DNA of 64,000 nucleotides from Parafilimonas terrae (lineage in GTDB: Bacteria; Bacteroidota; Bacteroidia; Chitinophagales; Chitinophagaceae): positions 62,001 through 126,000 of the forward strand of contig NZ_FOXQ01000001.1 of NCBI RefSeq assembly GCF_900115755.1, read 5' to 3'. Position 1 is the stretch's first letter; every line of letters begins with the position of its first letter. This document shows positions 43,155 through 52,871 of the stretch, piece after piece. The notes beneath the pieces are model-generated. The model was not told the DNA's origin, searched no databases, and saw only the letters and a list, made by a program, of their open reading frames with translations. The translations under genes and the position numbers were made by a program.

Positions 43155-44489
43155 TTACACCGCATCACTCAAAGAAGAAAAAGTAAAGTCTCTTATTTTC
43201 ATCGATGGCATTAAATAACTGCGGAATGATTCTACACTGATAGTTCTTTCAGCCTTGCCCAATGCCTCAAGATTATTGAGCATAATAATGGGGCTTTCGT
43301 TGAACCTGAAATTCTTAATGGGATATTTTATTTCGCCATTCTCAATATAAAAAGTCCCGTCGCGGGTAAGGCCGGTGTGCAGCAACGTTTGCGGGTCAAC
43401 AGAACGGATATACCAGAACCGCGTTACCAGCACGCCTTTTTCTGTGCTTTTAATAAGGTCTTCAACAGATGCATCACCGCCGGCAATAATAAAGTTTGGC
43501 CCCATGGGCACGGGTTTAACGCCTTTTTGCTCTGCCCAGTAACGTGAATACATTAAATTCTTTACAACACCATTTTCTATCCAGGTTGTTTTCTCCAGCG
43601 GCTGGCCTTCCCTGTTCCAGGTGGAGCCTGGCAGTTCTGTATTGAATGGGTCTGAATAAATCGTTACCCGTTCATCCAAAAGTTTTTCGCCAATACGGTT
43701 ACCGCCACCGGGTTTGGTCATACAACTGCGGCCTTCATCGGCGCTGCGGGCATCGAATGCAAAGAATAAACGCTCCAGCAAATAAGCGGCTGCCAGCGGT
43801 TCTAAAATAACCGTGTATTTTCCAGGTTCAATAGCTTTGGCGCCCACAGAACCATTGGCTTTGGTGGCAGCAATTTTAGTGGCTGTATAGGTATCGAGCT
43901 TGTCAACATCATTAAACCCTCTTGCTGCATAGCCGGAGCCTGTGCCTTCCTGGTTGCGCAGCGTAACGCTGAAATCAACATCGGTTGATTTATCGTAAGC
44001 AAACAAACCTTTGGAGTTAATGACAGCATCAAAAGCAGTGCTGTTTTCAATATAGCCCGCAGCCTGCAGGCTTGCCGCTTTTGAAACTTCAATGCTTTTG
44101 GCGACAGCCTCGGCACGTTTGCCGGGTGTTATGGCTGCTGTTGAAGGAACATATTCAATGCTTTCCTTAAAAGTTTGCGGACCGAGCAAAGGCATGTGTT
44201 CGGGATTATCAGGCGCAAACTGCGCCAGTTCTTCTGCACGGCGCACCACTTTTTCAAGTGATGCATCGTCAAATTCGTTAATAGAAGCTGTGCCTGATTT
44301 CTTACCGAAAGTGGATGTTACAGCAAGGCTTAATGTGCTTTCATCGCCTGCTGTGGAAACGGCATTAAGGGCATAGCGGATGTTGCCGCCTTCGCTGCCT
44401 CTTAAGCCTGCGGAACATTCATCCGCCTTTGAAAAGCCGATTACTTTTTGCAATATTGTTTTTGCTTCGTCTTGTGTAAGTATGGCCAT
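43155..44489 (-). CDS. tldE: TldE/PmbA-family metalloprotease subunit
   Basis: 444 residues of the PmbA/TldD superfamily, here the member without the HExxxH metal motif, as expected for the TldE partner. Conserved features include GTGSGYAARGFNDVD in the middle and DEGRSCMTKPGGGNRIGEK in the C-terminal half. In E. coli TldD and TldE form a heterodimer that cleaves unfolded peptides and matures microcin B17 and the CcdA antitoxin. It has no signal peptide, whereas its partner at 44578-46212 has a Tat-like leader. It lies 88 bases after tldD and ends at a bidirectional terminator. Confidence 0.9.
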   Translation of the reverse strand: MAILTQDEAKTILQKVIGFSKADECSAGLRGSEGGNIRYALNAVSTAGDESTLSLAVTSTFGKKSGTASINEFDDASLEKVVRRAEELAQFAPDNPEHMPLLGPQTFKESIEYVPSTAAITPGKRAEAVAKSIEVSKAASLQAAGYIENSTAFDAVINSKGLFAYDKSTDVDFSVTLRNQEGTGSGYAARGFNDVDKLDTYTATKIAATKANGSVGAKAIEPGKYTVILEPLAAAYLLERLFFAFDARSADEGRSCMTKPGGGNRIGEKLLDERVTIYSDPFNTELPGSTWNREGQPLEKTTWIENGVVKNLMYSRYWAEQKGVKPVPMGPNFIIAGGDASVEDLIKSTEKGVLVTRFWYIRSVDPQTLLHTGLTRDGTFYIENGEIKYPIKNFRFNESPIIMLNNLEALGKAERTISVESFRSYLMPSMKIRDFTFSSLSDAV

Positions 44490-44577
44490 TATTATACGAT
44501 TAAGGTTATTTTAATTTTTAGTGAGAATGGATATTGGGAGATTTGAATTATTGGATATTATTCAATATTCCATCTTT

Positions 44578-46212
44578 CTAAATTTTTCTTGCTGTATTGA
44601 TAACATTAATACCATTGAACCTTGAAGTGGAACTTCCATGCGATACAGCGTTTGACTGCGAAGGCTGGCCTTTTCCATCGTTGAAAGCGCCGCCCAGCCT
44701 GTAATCGCTTTTATCTGCAACCGCAACACATGAATTCCAGAACTCCCGTGTGTTAGCCTGGTAAGCAACATCTTTCAGCATGCCTGTAATTTTTCCATCC
44801 TGAATTTCATAGAAAGTCTGACCTCCAAACTGGAAGTTATACCGCTGCTGATCGATAGAAAAAGAACCGTCGCCAATAATGTAAATACCTTTCTTCACAT
44901 CCTTTATAATATTATCTACGCTTAAAGCATCTGCACCTGGCCTGAGCGATACATTCGGCATGCGCTGAAACTGAACATCGGCCCAGCTTTGTGCATAGCA
45001 GCAACCCTGCGATGCTTTTAATCCGAGTATATGCGCCTGGTCGCGGATGGCCTGGTAGTTTACGAGAATACCATTTTTAATTAAATCCCATTCGCCGCAT
45101 TTTACGCCTTCATCATCATAGCCCACAGCGCCAAGCGAACCGGGCTGCAGTTTATCGGCCACAATATTTACATGCTTGCTGCCAAATTGAAAATTGCCCG
45201 ATTTCCATTTATCCAACGTAAGAAAACTGGTGCCTGCATAATTGGCTTCATAACCCAATACCCTGTCGAGCTCTGTTGGGTGCGCTACCGATTCATGAAT
45301 GGTTAACCAAAGATGTGAAGGATCGAGCACGAGGTCGTACTTACCGGGTTCAACTGATTTTGCCTGCAATTTTTGCTGCACATCAGCCGTTGCATTCTTT
45401 ACATCTTCCAAAATATCATAACGGTTTTTATACCGCGTAACAATGCCTGTTACTTTACTGTCAGGCGTTGGCGTTAAATATTCATAACCCATACCAACGG
45501 GTGAACTGAAGGAACGCCTTGTTTCAAATTTACCTGATGCCTTATCAATTTTTGTTACGTTGAAGAAGGGATAAAGACGATGCACGTCCTGGTCAATATA
45601 AGAGCCGTCGGTTGATGCAAAATACTTCTGTTCATTTACAGCGAGAATTGCTGAATTAACAAAGTTGGCCCCGTTTTGCATGGCAATGGAATTTACATTC
45701 AGCAGCAGGTCAACCTTATCTTTTACCGGCACTTCAAACGCATTTTTTTCAATAGGCGTTTTCCAGCTCACTTCGCCATAACCTTGCTGCGGTGCAAGCT
45801 GAACAGGTGCAGTAATAATCTTTGCATTGGCCTTTGCAACAGCCACAGCGCGTTGGGCCACTTTAGCAATATTTTCTTTCGTCACGCTGTCTGAGCAGGC
45901 AAAGCCCCAGCTTCCATTGGCAATTACACGAATGCCCACGCCGTACGATTCTGTATTGGCAATGTTCTGCACCCTGTTTTCACGTGTAATGATAAACTGG
46001 TTTAAATAGCGGCCAATGCGTACATCGGCATACGTTGCGCCGCTGGCTTTAGCAGCCGTTAATGCCACATTTGCCAATTGCTTTTTTGCAGCAGCGTCAA
46101 TGCCATCGTTAATAGCCTGCAGCGGATCGATAGGATTGCCACGCATAAAGCCGGGCATCATTAAAGCGCCCATACTTAGCCCTGATAATTGTAAGAAATC
46201 TTTTCGTTTCAA
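44578..46212 (-). CDS. tldD: TldD-family metalloprotease subunit with Tat-like leader
   Basis: 544 residues, longer than the usual 480 because of an N-terminal leader: MKRKDFLQLSG followed by a moderately hydrophobic stretch LSMGALMMPGF, resembling a twin-arginine signal with Lys-Arg in place of Arg-Arg. The metal motif HESVAHPTELD (HExxxH) is intact. Conserved DEGVKCG and C-terminal GGxF-type segments are present. It should be the catalytic subunit of a TldD-TldE pair. Cytoplasmic action is usual for the family, so the leader is odd. It is downstream of the MoxR-DUF58-BatA genes on the same strand, 354 bases from them. Confidence 0.9.
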   Translation of the reverse strand: MKRKDFLQLSGLSMGALMMPGFMRGNPIDPLQAINDGIDAAAKKQLANVALTAAKASGATYADVRIGRYLNQFIITRENRVQNIANTESYGVGIRVIANGSWGFACSDSVTKENIAKVAQRAVAVAKANAKIITAPVQLAPQQGYGEVSWKTPIEKNAFEVPVKDKVDLLLNVNSIAMQNGANFVNSAILAVNEQKYFASTDGSYIDQDVHRLYPFFNVTKIDKASGKFETRRSFSSPVGMGYEYLTPTPDSKVTGIVTRYKNRYDILEDVKNATADVQQKLQAKSVEPGKYDLVLDPSHLWLTIHESVAHPTELDRVLGYEANYAGTSFLTLDKWKSGNFQFGSKHVNIVADKLQPGSLGAVGYDDEGVKCGEWDLIKNGILVNYQAIRDQAHILGLKASQGCCYAQSWADVQFQRMPNVSLRPGADALSVDNIIKDVKKGIYIIGDGSFSIDQQRYNFQFGGQTFYEIQDGKITGMLKDVAYQANTREFWNSCVAVADKSDYRLGGAFNDGKGQPSQSNAVSHGSSTSRFNGINVINTARKI

Positions 46213-46230
46213 GATGATATTGATTTATGG

Positions 46231-46276
46231 TTAACCCTCATCCCCGGCCCTTCTCCACAGAGTGGCGAAGGGTGTC
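46231..46276. repeat. REP-like hairpin element
   Basis: The segment begins ACCCTCATCCCCGGCCC and contains an 11-bp stem with one mismatch: CCCTTCTCCAC (46248-46258), loop AGA, GTGGCGAAGGG (46262-46272). It is GC-rich against an AT-rich background. Elements of the form CCCTC-CCCC-GGCCC plus a hairpin are widespread intergenic repeats of REP type in many bacteria. Confidence 0.5.
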
Positions 46277-46449
46277 CAAATTCAAAATTTGATTATTTAA
46301 TTCACACAGCGGGTGCATGAATGTATAAGTTGTTGCATTAATTCAATCAGCTATGATACGTTGTTAATAATAATGCTGTTGATCAAAACATCAAGGCTCA
46401 ATAGCTGAAAAATCATCAATACAAAAGCTAAATCAAGGCGCAAGAAAAA

Positions 46450-46516
46450 ATGGTATTCAACACATTTTTTCTTGATTTTCTTTGGTTACTTTCTTTTATC
46501 AAGAAAAGAAAGTGAC
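46450..46516. repeat. palindromic dispersed repeat with FFLDFL reading frame, copy A
   Basis: GTTACTTTCTTTT (46485-46497) pairs with AAAAGAAAGTGAC (46504-46516) over 13 bp with one T-G pair, loop ATCAAG. The plus strand from 46450 can be read as a 21-residue peptide containing FFLDFLWLLSF and ending KKRK. Copy B at 57764-57830 keeps the hairpin and the FFLDFL reading. Together with the REP-like element it fills the 354-base spacer 46213-46566, which has no clear gene. Confidence 0.55.
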
Positions 46517-46566
46517 AAATTCATTAAGAATTATTTAGTTTCTTAAGATGAAAAGTAAAGAACAAC

Positions 46567-48318
46567 TCACGATATTTTTTTCTCAATCCAGAGTAAGATA
46601 CAACAACACATAAATACAACAAAAAAATAAAATGCAGGAATGGTCTTTTTATTCAAACTTTCATTCAATACTTCGTTATGCAATGATGCTTTATTTATTG
46701 CCGCATAAGCGTATGTGTCCTGCATATTTTGCAATGCGGCAATATTCTTCCAGTCATTTTTATCGAACACATACAACCAGGATGTATCACCGCCTGATGA
46801 TGCAACAGCCTGCCACCCTTTCGTTTCGGGCCAGTATATTCCTTTCCATTCAAAAGGCAAATAAGGCTGTGCAGCAAAAGCAATAAAATTATTATTGATG
46901 GATGCCTGCAATGGTTGCTTGCTTATCGTTTCAACCGCTAATATTGCGGGTTCATTAATTGCCGGAAATGCAGGAGATGCACGCCATTGCCTGCTTACGC
47001 TTTGCTTCTTTGCTGCATTGGCAATTAACGATGACCATAATAATTGATAGCTCTTTTTATCGCCGGACAACATCCAGTAATAGCTGTTTTTAAATGCAGA
47101 AAATACGATGCTGCCATTACCATATATAGCATTACAGGCCAGCACATTCTTTTTTGTATCAGTTATTAAAACCCGTGCGCCATCATTTATTTTAATAAAA
47201 GCGGCATTTTCAACAGGCAATGAACTTGCAGTATCATTACCTGGCAATTGCACTGAAAGCGTTTGTTTATTATGATTAGATGAAGGCGCAACCGAACAGG
47301 CATTGCTGTAAAATAATGCAGGCTTTTCTGTACTGTCTGTTTTAATGATCAGCCCAAGGCCTTTATCATTTATTTGACTGCTTATATTGAATAGCTCCTG
47401 CCTGCTTAATGATGAAAGCGCAGCTCCATCGGCAATCAATACATCAAACTGTTCTAAAACATTCGTGCTTATTTGCGCCAAAGAAAACTTACCGGTATCA
47501 GTATAAGAATAACTGTATTTGTTTTTACTAATAGCTGTTCTTGCAGCAATAACATAATTATTTTCAGACAGCCAGTTTTGCAAAAACTTATTTTCAAAAT
47601 CCGGGTAAGCAGCGAGCAGCAATACTTTTAATGGCTTGTTTAATGCAACTTCAAACGGCAGTTGTTCACGTTCAAGCGTATCTTTATTATTAATTGCTGC
47701 AATATCATAAACAGCCCTGCCAATAAATTTTGGTGTCGTTTTTAATTCAAATGTTTGAGATTGATTTTGTCCGATAATAACTGAATCAAGCACAACGCCA
47801 AAACCCCTTAATGTTAACTTTACCGGCTTACCGGTTGTGTTATCATATCTCCCCTGCACAATAAATTGATCACCGCTATTAATCTGCTTGCTATAATCAA
47901 TTGCTGTTATGCCGTTGCTTATAGCAGAAGGATGAAAAACAATATTGGAAACCGGTGCCGTTTGCCATTCATCTTTTGAAAGCCCGTAGCCAAATACATG
48001 CAGCATTGAAATGGCATCAACCTGTTGTTCATATTGATCTTTTGTATAAACAACTGCGTTTTTATTTTGCTTTAAAAAGATATCAACGCTGTCTTTATTA
48101 TACCCATCCGTTAATAAAACAACTTCATTACCGGCAATACCTTCTTTGGCATTATAATGAAAAGGAATGGCAAGAAAAATTAAACTTACAGCAGCTAAAA
48201 CAGAAGCAACAATCCGCCCAACCAAACGTGCTTTGTTTGGCCTTCTTATTTCTTTAAAAACAAGAAAAGCTGCAAGCAATAAACAGGCAATAATGATACT
48301 GTATTCAATTGCTGTCAT
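46567..48318 (-). CDS. membrane protein with GATase1/VWA-like periplasmic region (BatA-cluster)
   Basis: 583 residues. Two transmembrane helices at the N-terminus (about 4-21 and 34-52), a large soluble region with a central alpha/beta segment (LKVLLLAAYPDFENKFLQNWL followed by FDVLIADGAALSSLSRQ) that resembles the class I glutamine-amidotransferase-like fold seen in DUF4159/BatA proteins, and a C-terminal helix (AFYFFVVFMCCCILLW). No catalytic Cys triad is seen, so it is probably not an enzyme. The start overlaps the stop of the upstream gene (ATGA). It is the last gene of the MoxR-DUF58-BatA-DUF4175-like operon. Exact family uncertain. Confidence 0.75.
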   Translation of the reverse strand: MTAIEYSIIIACLLLAAFLVFKEIRRPNKARLVGRIVASVLAAVSLIFLAIPFHYNAKEGIAGNEVVLLTDGYNKDSVDIFLKQNKNAVVYTKDQYEQQVDAISMLHVFGYGLSKDEWQTAPVSNIVFHPSAISNGITAIDYSKQINSGDQFIVQGRYDNTTGKPVKLTLRGFGVVLDSVIIGQNQSQTFELKTTPKFIGRAVYDIAAINNKDTLEREQLPFEVALNKPLKVLLLAAYPDFENKFLQNWLSENNYVIAARTAISKNKYSYSYTDTGKFSLAQISTNVLEQFDVLIADGAALSSLSRQELFNISSQINDKGLGLIIKTDSTEKPALFYSNACSVAPSSNHNKQTLSVQLPGNDTASSLPVENAAFIKINDGARVLITDTKKNVLACNAIYGNGSIVFSAFKNSYYWMLSGDKKSYQLLWSSLIANAAKKQSVSRQWRASPAFPAINEPAILAVETISKQPLQASINNNFIAFAAQPYLPFEWKGIYWPETKGWQAVASSGGDTSWLYVFDKNDWKNIAALQNMQDTYAYAAINKASLHNEVLNESLNKKTIPAFYFFVVFMCCCILLWIEKKIS

Positions 48319-50453
48319 GGCCTGTTTTTATTAAGGTTCAGAAAATATTGCTGTGACAGGCTGTTACCATTAAGCATTGCGTCAGGTGACGGTTTGGGGG
48401 AAGGCTGTGCAAGCATTAGCTGCAAGCCATGTTGTGCTGCATTTATATCTTTTAAACTTATGTTTTGTTGCTGCTGAACTTGGTTGAGTACACTTTGATA
48501 CGATTGTAATGCCGCTAAATATTTTCCCGGCGCAGCAGCAGCCTGCTGCTGCATTAGCAGGCTGGCTGAAAGCAGCGAAGCCAGTTCATCATTGTTTACA
48601 GCATTGCTGGTTTTTAAATGTTCAAGAATGCTTAACGCTTTTTGCGCATCGGTTATATGCAAATCTTTTTGCTGTGCATTATGCTGCGATGAAGGCGACA
48701 GGATTTTATCCAGTTCTCCTGTCAACCTTGTCTCTGATTTTAAGGGCGGCGTTTTAATATTAGTTTTTGCAACATATACCCTGTTTTGCTGTTGCAAATC
48801 TTTTAATAACCGGAGAGCTTTGTATTCAAATGGCAGCGCTTCAGCCGGTTTAAAAGTGCGCAACTGAAGTTCTGCATGCCACATCTCCGTTAATACAGCT
48901 TTCAATTGTTTTTTTGTTTCAGCATCAAAGAAAGTAGCATCTTCCGCAATATCATGTTTATGAGCAAACTGGTCAATAATAGCTTCTGCATTACCAAAGT
49001 TCGCGTTGTTACCTGTTGATTCTTTATGTTCGTCGTGCCCTTCATCATGTTCACCAATATTTGCTTCAAATTCTTCCCCTAAAAATTTTCCATAACGTAA
49101 TCGCAGCAACTTTTGATCAATGCCCAAGTCATTGCTTTTGTTGTTAAACACATCCTGCGTAAGTATTGGTTTATCTTTCAGCAATTGCTCCGTTTCAATA
49201 ATAATCTGCCGCTGGCTTCTGAAATATTCAGGCTTAAGGTTAACGCCATTAATTACGCCATCAAAACTCATAAGTTCAGCCGTATCTGCAATAGAGATAA
49301 TATACGTATCCGTTTGTGTTTGCTGGTTATTGTTATCTGTTGCAGTAATGTATAAATACAATTCATCGCCGGGTTTCATACCGAGCGATGGCAGTTCAAT
49401 TGTTTTCTTCAGTGTGTAGTTTTTATTGTGCGCTGAGAAGCTGTTTTCAAATTTTATGGCATGCCCGCTAAACTTCACCGCCTCGCCGCTGCCGCTTGCA
49501 ACCGTTGCCATAATGGATACATCATTAATACCATAATCATCTAATGCAGTTAAAGCAACTGTTACGCGTTGCGGCTCACCAAAATCAATAACGGTGGATG
49601 CTTGCGGCGATTGCACTGTGATTACCGGTGGCTGGTCTTTTATCATTTCCAGCTTATAGAGATCAGATAAGCTGCTGTCCAGCTCCACCTGGTAAAACCC
49701 TTGTTGCCGGATTATTTTTTCACCGGCCCAAATTGTATGTTCTCCATTAACAGGGTGCAATTGCAAGGTTGTTGTATCGCTAAATTTCAGGCTGATGTGC
49801 TGTACCGGTTTATCCGTTTGCAATTGCCATGAGATTACAGAACCCTCTGCTGCAATTATATTAAGATCATGCTGCGTCTTCAATTGTATATTAGTATAAG
49901 CAGGCGGTTTTATTTTTACAGTGAAAGATGCAATGGCAGGCAAAGCCTGTTGCGGCGCCGGTGCAATAATTTTATTCACGTTATTTTCTGGTGGCTGAAA
50001 TAATGAAGGCTTAAGCAATAGGTAAATAAGCATTGAAGTAATAACTGATAACAATAAAACTATTGCTGCTGTTTTTAATTTCCTGTTTACCGGATGCGCC
50101 GTTGCTGTATATTCTATATTATCTTTTAATTTGTTTACCTGCATTTGTTCAAGCAGGTTAAGCGATGCGACAGGCTTTAGTAAAAGGCCGCTGCTTTCTT
50201 CAAGCTCCGGAATATGCCTGTTCAAATAAACAATAACATCTTTTTGCTGTATGCGCCATGAATGCAGCGCAACCATCATTAAGAAAAAAGAGATGAGCCA
50301 CGCGGGCAATATCCAAACAAATGAATATTGATATAGCTGATGCAAACAGGTAATAAATATTACAGCAAAAGCAAGTGACAAGAATGCCAGCGATAAAAGG
50401 TTGAGCACCTTCCATTTTTTTTGCAGGGATGATATAATGGCTTCTTCTCTCAT
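48315..50453 (-). CDS. DUF4175-like membrane protein
   Basis: 712 residues from the ATG at 50453, which overlaps the stop of the upstream gene by four bases (ATGA); the open frame reaching 50525 is rejected. Three transmembrane helices: about residues 20-40, 48-68 and 125-145. Then a long periplasmic region with beta-sandwich segments (SFTVKIKPPAYTNIQ, VALTALDDYGINDV), a His/Glu-rich stretch (EHDEGHDEHKE) and a Gln-rich helical tail. The arrangement is typical of DUF4175-like proteins adjacent to MoxR/BatA genes. Function unknown; it may be a scaffold for the MoxR-linked complex. Confidence 0.75.
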   Translation of the reverse strand: MREEAIISSLQKKWKVLNLLSLAFLSLAFAVIFITCLHQLYQYSFVWILPAWLISFFLMMVALHSWRIQQKDVIVYLNRHIPELEESSGLLLKPVASLNLLEQMQVNKLKDNIEYTATAHPVNRKLKTAAIVLLLSVITSMLIYLLLKPSLFQPPENNVNKIIAPAPQQALPAIASFTVKIKPPAYTNIQLKTQHDLNIIAAEGSVISWQLQTDKPVQHISLKFSDTTTLQLHPVNGEHTIWAGEKIIRQQGFYQVELDSSLSDLYKLEMIKDQPPVITVQSPQASTVIDFGEPQRVTVALTALDDYGINDVSIMATVASGSGEAVKFSGHAIKFENSFSAHNKNYTLKKTIELPSLGMKPGDELYLYITATDNNNQQTQTDTYIISIADTAELMSFDGVINGVNLKPEYFRSQRQIIIETEQLLKDKPILTQDVFNNKSNDLGIDQKLLRLRYGKFLGEEFEANIGEHDEGHDEHKESTGNNANFGNAEAIIDQFAHKHDIAEDATFFDAETKKQLKAVLTEMWHAELQLRTFKPAEALPFEYKALRLLKDLQQQNRVYVAKTNIKTPPLKSETRLTGELDKILSPSSQHNAQQKDLHITDAQKALSILEHLKTSNAVNNDELASLLSASLLMQQQAAAAPGKYLAALQSYQSVLNQVQQQQNISLKDINAAQHGLQLMLAQPSPKPSPDAMLNGNSLSQQYFLNLNKNRP

Positions 50454-51928
50454 GCAGCAGCGCCTGTTTTTGTTCTGAACGAAATAATCCTCTCTGCGCA
50501 AAAAAGCAGGAACACCATTATCCAAAAAACAGTTGAAAGATCTTCCGTTGCGGAAACGGATTTATTAACTGAATCAGCCGCAAACGCAGGCTGCATTTGC
50601 CTTTCATCAATCATCCGCTCATCAACGTATGTGGCATTTATGTTTGCAATTTCTTTTTCAAAAATTAAATGCAGCAATATGGCAGGAAAGGCATCACTCC
50701 AAACGAAGCCATTCCATTGAGGGTTCAAGCGCGAATAAAAATTATATACGCTGATATTATTATCTATTTCGTTTGTTAGTAAAGGATTGCCAAAACCATC
50801 TTTCCATATTTGCCTGCCTGGTTTGCTTTTTAAGGAATCAGCCAGAATTATTTTATTAACGGCAATTGGCTCTGCCATTATATAATTTGCACTGATAAAT
50901 GAGGATTCATCAATCGTCTTTCCTTCCACATACCTGAAGATATTTTCAGCATTTACATTACTGGGAATTGCGTCATTGCTCAGCCAGAACAACCAGTTTA
51001 TTTTTTCAGGAAGGTTGGCTATACTATTAAATATTGTGGCTTGTATATTTTGTTTTGTAAATTCTTTTATCGCATCAAGTGAAGCTTTGATATAGCTGGC
51101 ATCCTGCTTATATTTATCAGCATAAATACTAATGTGCAGTGTAGCTGTATCAACAACAACGGGTGGCTGATTATTATATGTAATTAATGATTGTCCATTA
51201 TTTGACGATACTTTATATTCATTTCCTATTTTATCCGATAGTACATCTTCATAGCTAAACATATTGCCGGCCATGCTGCTGTTTGCCAGCATTGCACGAA
51301 TATTACCGTTACTTACGCGCCATGCTTTTACAAGTTGTGTTGTTACAGTATCTGGCGTATAACCAAACCATTTCACATCAATACTTACCTGCGGCCTTTC
51401 ACCTTTAAAATTGGTTAACCTGTTTGAGGTAAACACATAAACCGGAAAAGATGCAGGCAGTTTATTGCCGGCTTTTTTTATAAGTTTCCAATAACTCATT
51501 TCACGGGCAACTGTATCTTTTGAACTGAGCGCATCTTTTAAACTGGTTCGTTCAAAACCTTCATCAAACTGATGCAGTTCAAAACCTTTGTTCAACAACG
51601 AATCAATGGCAGCTTTAAAATAATTATATACATCACCTGTATTTTGATTATCTATCAATATCCATCCTCGCCTGTTATTAAAATTTTGCTGCTTCACAGG
51701 TTTAGCCAGCAACATTGCAAGCAGGATGATCAATAAGCAACGAAGTATTAAAAGCAGCCACTCATTAATGCGAAGTGTTCTTGTATATTTCTTAGTACTT
51801 TTTTCAAGTAATGCAATACTGCCAACGGGAAAAGCCTTCCCTTCTTTTATATTCCAGAAGTGAATGGCAATGGGAATAATGATTCCGCTGATTGCATAAA
51901 GCCATATCGGATTTAAAAAACTCAACAA
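50450..51928 (-). CDS. BatA-type membrane protein (N-terminal double-transmembrane domain)
   Basis: 492 residues. The N-terminus MLSFLNPIWLYAISGIIIPIAIHFWN is the BatA double-membrane domain (helices at about 5-24 and 57-75), with the hallmark basic segment RTLRINEWLLLILR. The middle contains a VWA-like alpha/beta region (RGWILIDNQN), although a complete MIDAS motif DxSxS is not seen. A last helix lies near the C-terminus (FWIMVFLLFCAE). It follows the DUF58 gene by three bases and overlaps the next gene, so it is translated together with them. The family is tied to stress resistance in Bacteroides (Bat proteins); the function here is inferred from neighbours. Confidence 0.8.
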   Translation of the reverse strand: MLSFLNPIWLYAISGIIIPIAIHFWNIKEGKAFPVGSIALLEKSTKKYTRTLRINEWLLLILRCLLIILLAMLLAKPVKQQNFNNRRGWILIDNQNTGDVYNYFKAAIDSLLNKGFELHQFDEGFERTSLKDALSSKDTVAREMSYWKLIKKAGNKLPASFPVYVFTSNRLTNFKGERPQVSIDVKWFGYTPDTVTTQLVKAWRVSNGNIRAMLANSSMAGNMFSYEDVLSDKIGNEYKVSSNNGQSLITYNNQPPVVVDTATLHISIYADKYKQDASYIKASLDAIKEFTKQNIQATIFNSIANLPEKINWLFWLSNDAIPSNVNAENIFRYVEGKTIDESSFISANYIMAEPIAVNKIILADSLKSKPGRQIWKDGFGNPLLTNEIDNNISVYNFYSRLNPQWNGFVWSDAFPAILLHLIFEKEIANINATYVDERMIDERQMQPAFAADSVNKSVSATEDLSTVFWIMVFLLFCAERIISFRTKTGAAA

Positions 51929-51931
51929 TAG

Positions 51932-52819
51932 TTAAACAAAATTTTTTTGCCTTTGCGTTAAAAAATCACGCAATGATTTATCTAATGGTTCAGCCATGCT
52001 TACAAGCCTGTAATAAATATGCTTATCCAGCAGGCTCATACGCACTTCAGACAAATATTGCTGCAGTTTTTCCTCATACAACTTTTTTGTTTCCCTCGCA
52101 TTAATGCTGATCTTTTCACCCGTCTCCAAATCCTGCACAGCCGCATAATTGCCGTAATTCAATGCAAGTTCATTTTCACCCATCAGATGAAAAACAATTA
52201 TATCATGCTTAAGCGAAGACAAGACCTCGAGTAATTTTGTTATCTCTTTATCCTGCTCATACATATCGGTAATAAAAACAAGTAATTCTCTTTTATGTTC
52301 GCCGGTAAAGATGTGTTTATAATGAATGGCCTCCGTAAATTTTCCGGAAGGCTGTATGTTTTGGAGCTGGTAAAAAAACCTTGTAAGGTGCTGCGCATCC
52401 TTTCTTGATGCGAGTGAAAATAACCCGCCCTGTTTAAACACATATAAGCCAATGGCATCGCCCTGTGATTGTGCGAGATAAGCCAGCGCAGCCGCCATAT
52501 ATTTTGCATAATCAATTTTGCTGATGCCGTTATCTTCATGCAGCATAGAGCGGCTTGCATCAATTAAAAAACGAATGGAAATGCTTGTTTCCATTTCCGA
52601 TTCGCGTATGTAATAGCGGTCGCTGCGGGCATACATTTTCCAGTCGAGCCACCGCAGATCGTCGCCGGGCTGATAACTCCTGTATTGGCTAAACTCAAGT
52701 CCTGCGCCTTTTACATTGCTCTTATTAATACCGCTCATAAAACCATCCACTGTTTTTTTTGCAGCGAGTGAAAGGTCTTTGATGGCCATTAATGTTTTGG
52801 GATGTAAAAGATTGTTCAT
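51932..52819 (-). CDS. DUF58 domain protein (VWA-type partner of MoxR)
   Basis: 295 residues, cytoplasmic. The DUF58 signature YQPGDDLRWLDWKMYARSD lies near residue 48, followed by the VWA-like strand FLIDASRSM that resembles a MIDAS (DxSxS) site. C-terminal part is helical. It probably works as adaptor or substrate for the MoxR ATPase immediately upstream. Spacing to MoxR is about 50 bases and contains a micro-repeat; it nearly abuts the BatA gene. Confidence 0.9.
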   Translation of the reverse strand: MNNLLHPKTLMAIKDLSLAAKKTVDGFMSGINKSNVKGAGLEFSQYRSYQPGDDLRWLDWKMYARSDRYYIRESEMETSISIRFLIDASRSMLHEDNGISKIDYAKYMAAALAYLAQSQGDAIGLYVFKQGGLFSLASRKDAQHLTRFFYQLQNIQPSGKFTEAIHYKHIFTGEHKRELLVFITDMYEQDKEITKLLEVLSSLKHDIIVFHLMGENELALNYGNYAAVQDLETGEKISINARETKKLYEEKLQQYLSEVRMSLLDKHIYYRLVSMAEPLDKSLRDFLTQRQKNFV

Positions 52820-52823
52820 GAGC

Positions 52824-52867
52824 TGTTGACCGTTGACTGTTAACTGTTGACCGATTGACGTTTCACG
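52824..52867. repeat. TTGAC-type micro-repeat between moxR and DUF58 gene
   Basis: The short spacer contains GTTGACCGTTGAC, a TGTTAACTGTTGACC stretch, then CGATTGACG and TTTCACG. GTTAAC in the middle makes a small palindrome (AGTTAACTG-like context). Related words form the tandem repeat at 6177-6202. Replicated spacer words in an operon spacer are unusual. Confidence 0.45.
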
Positions 52868-52871
52868 CCAA

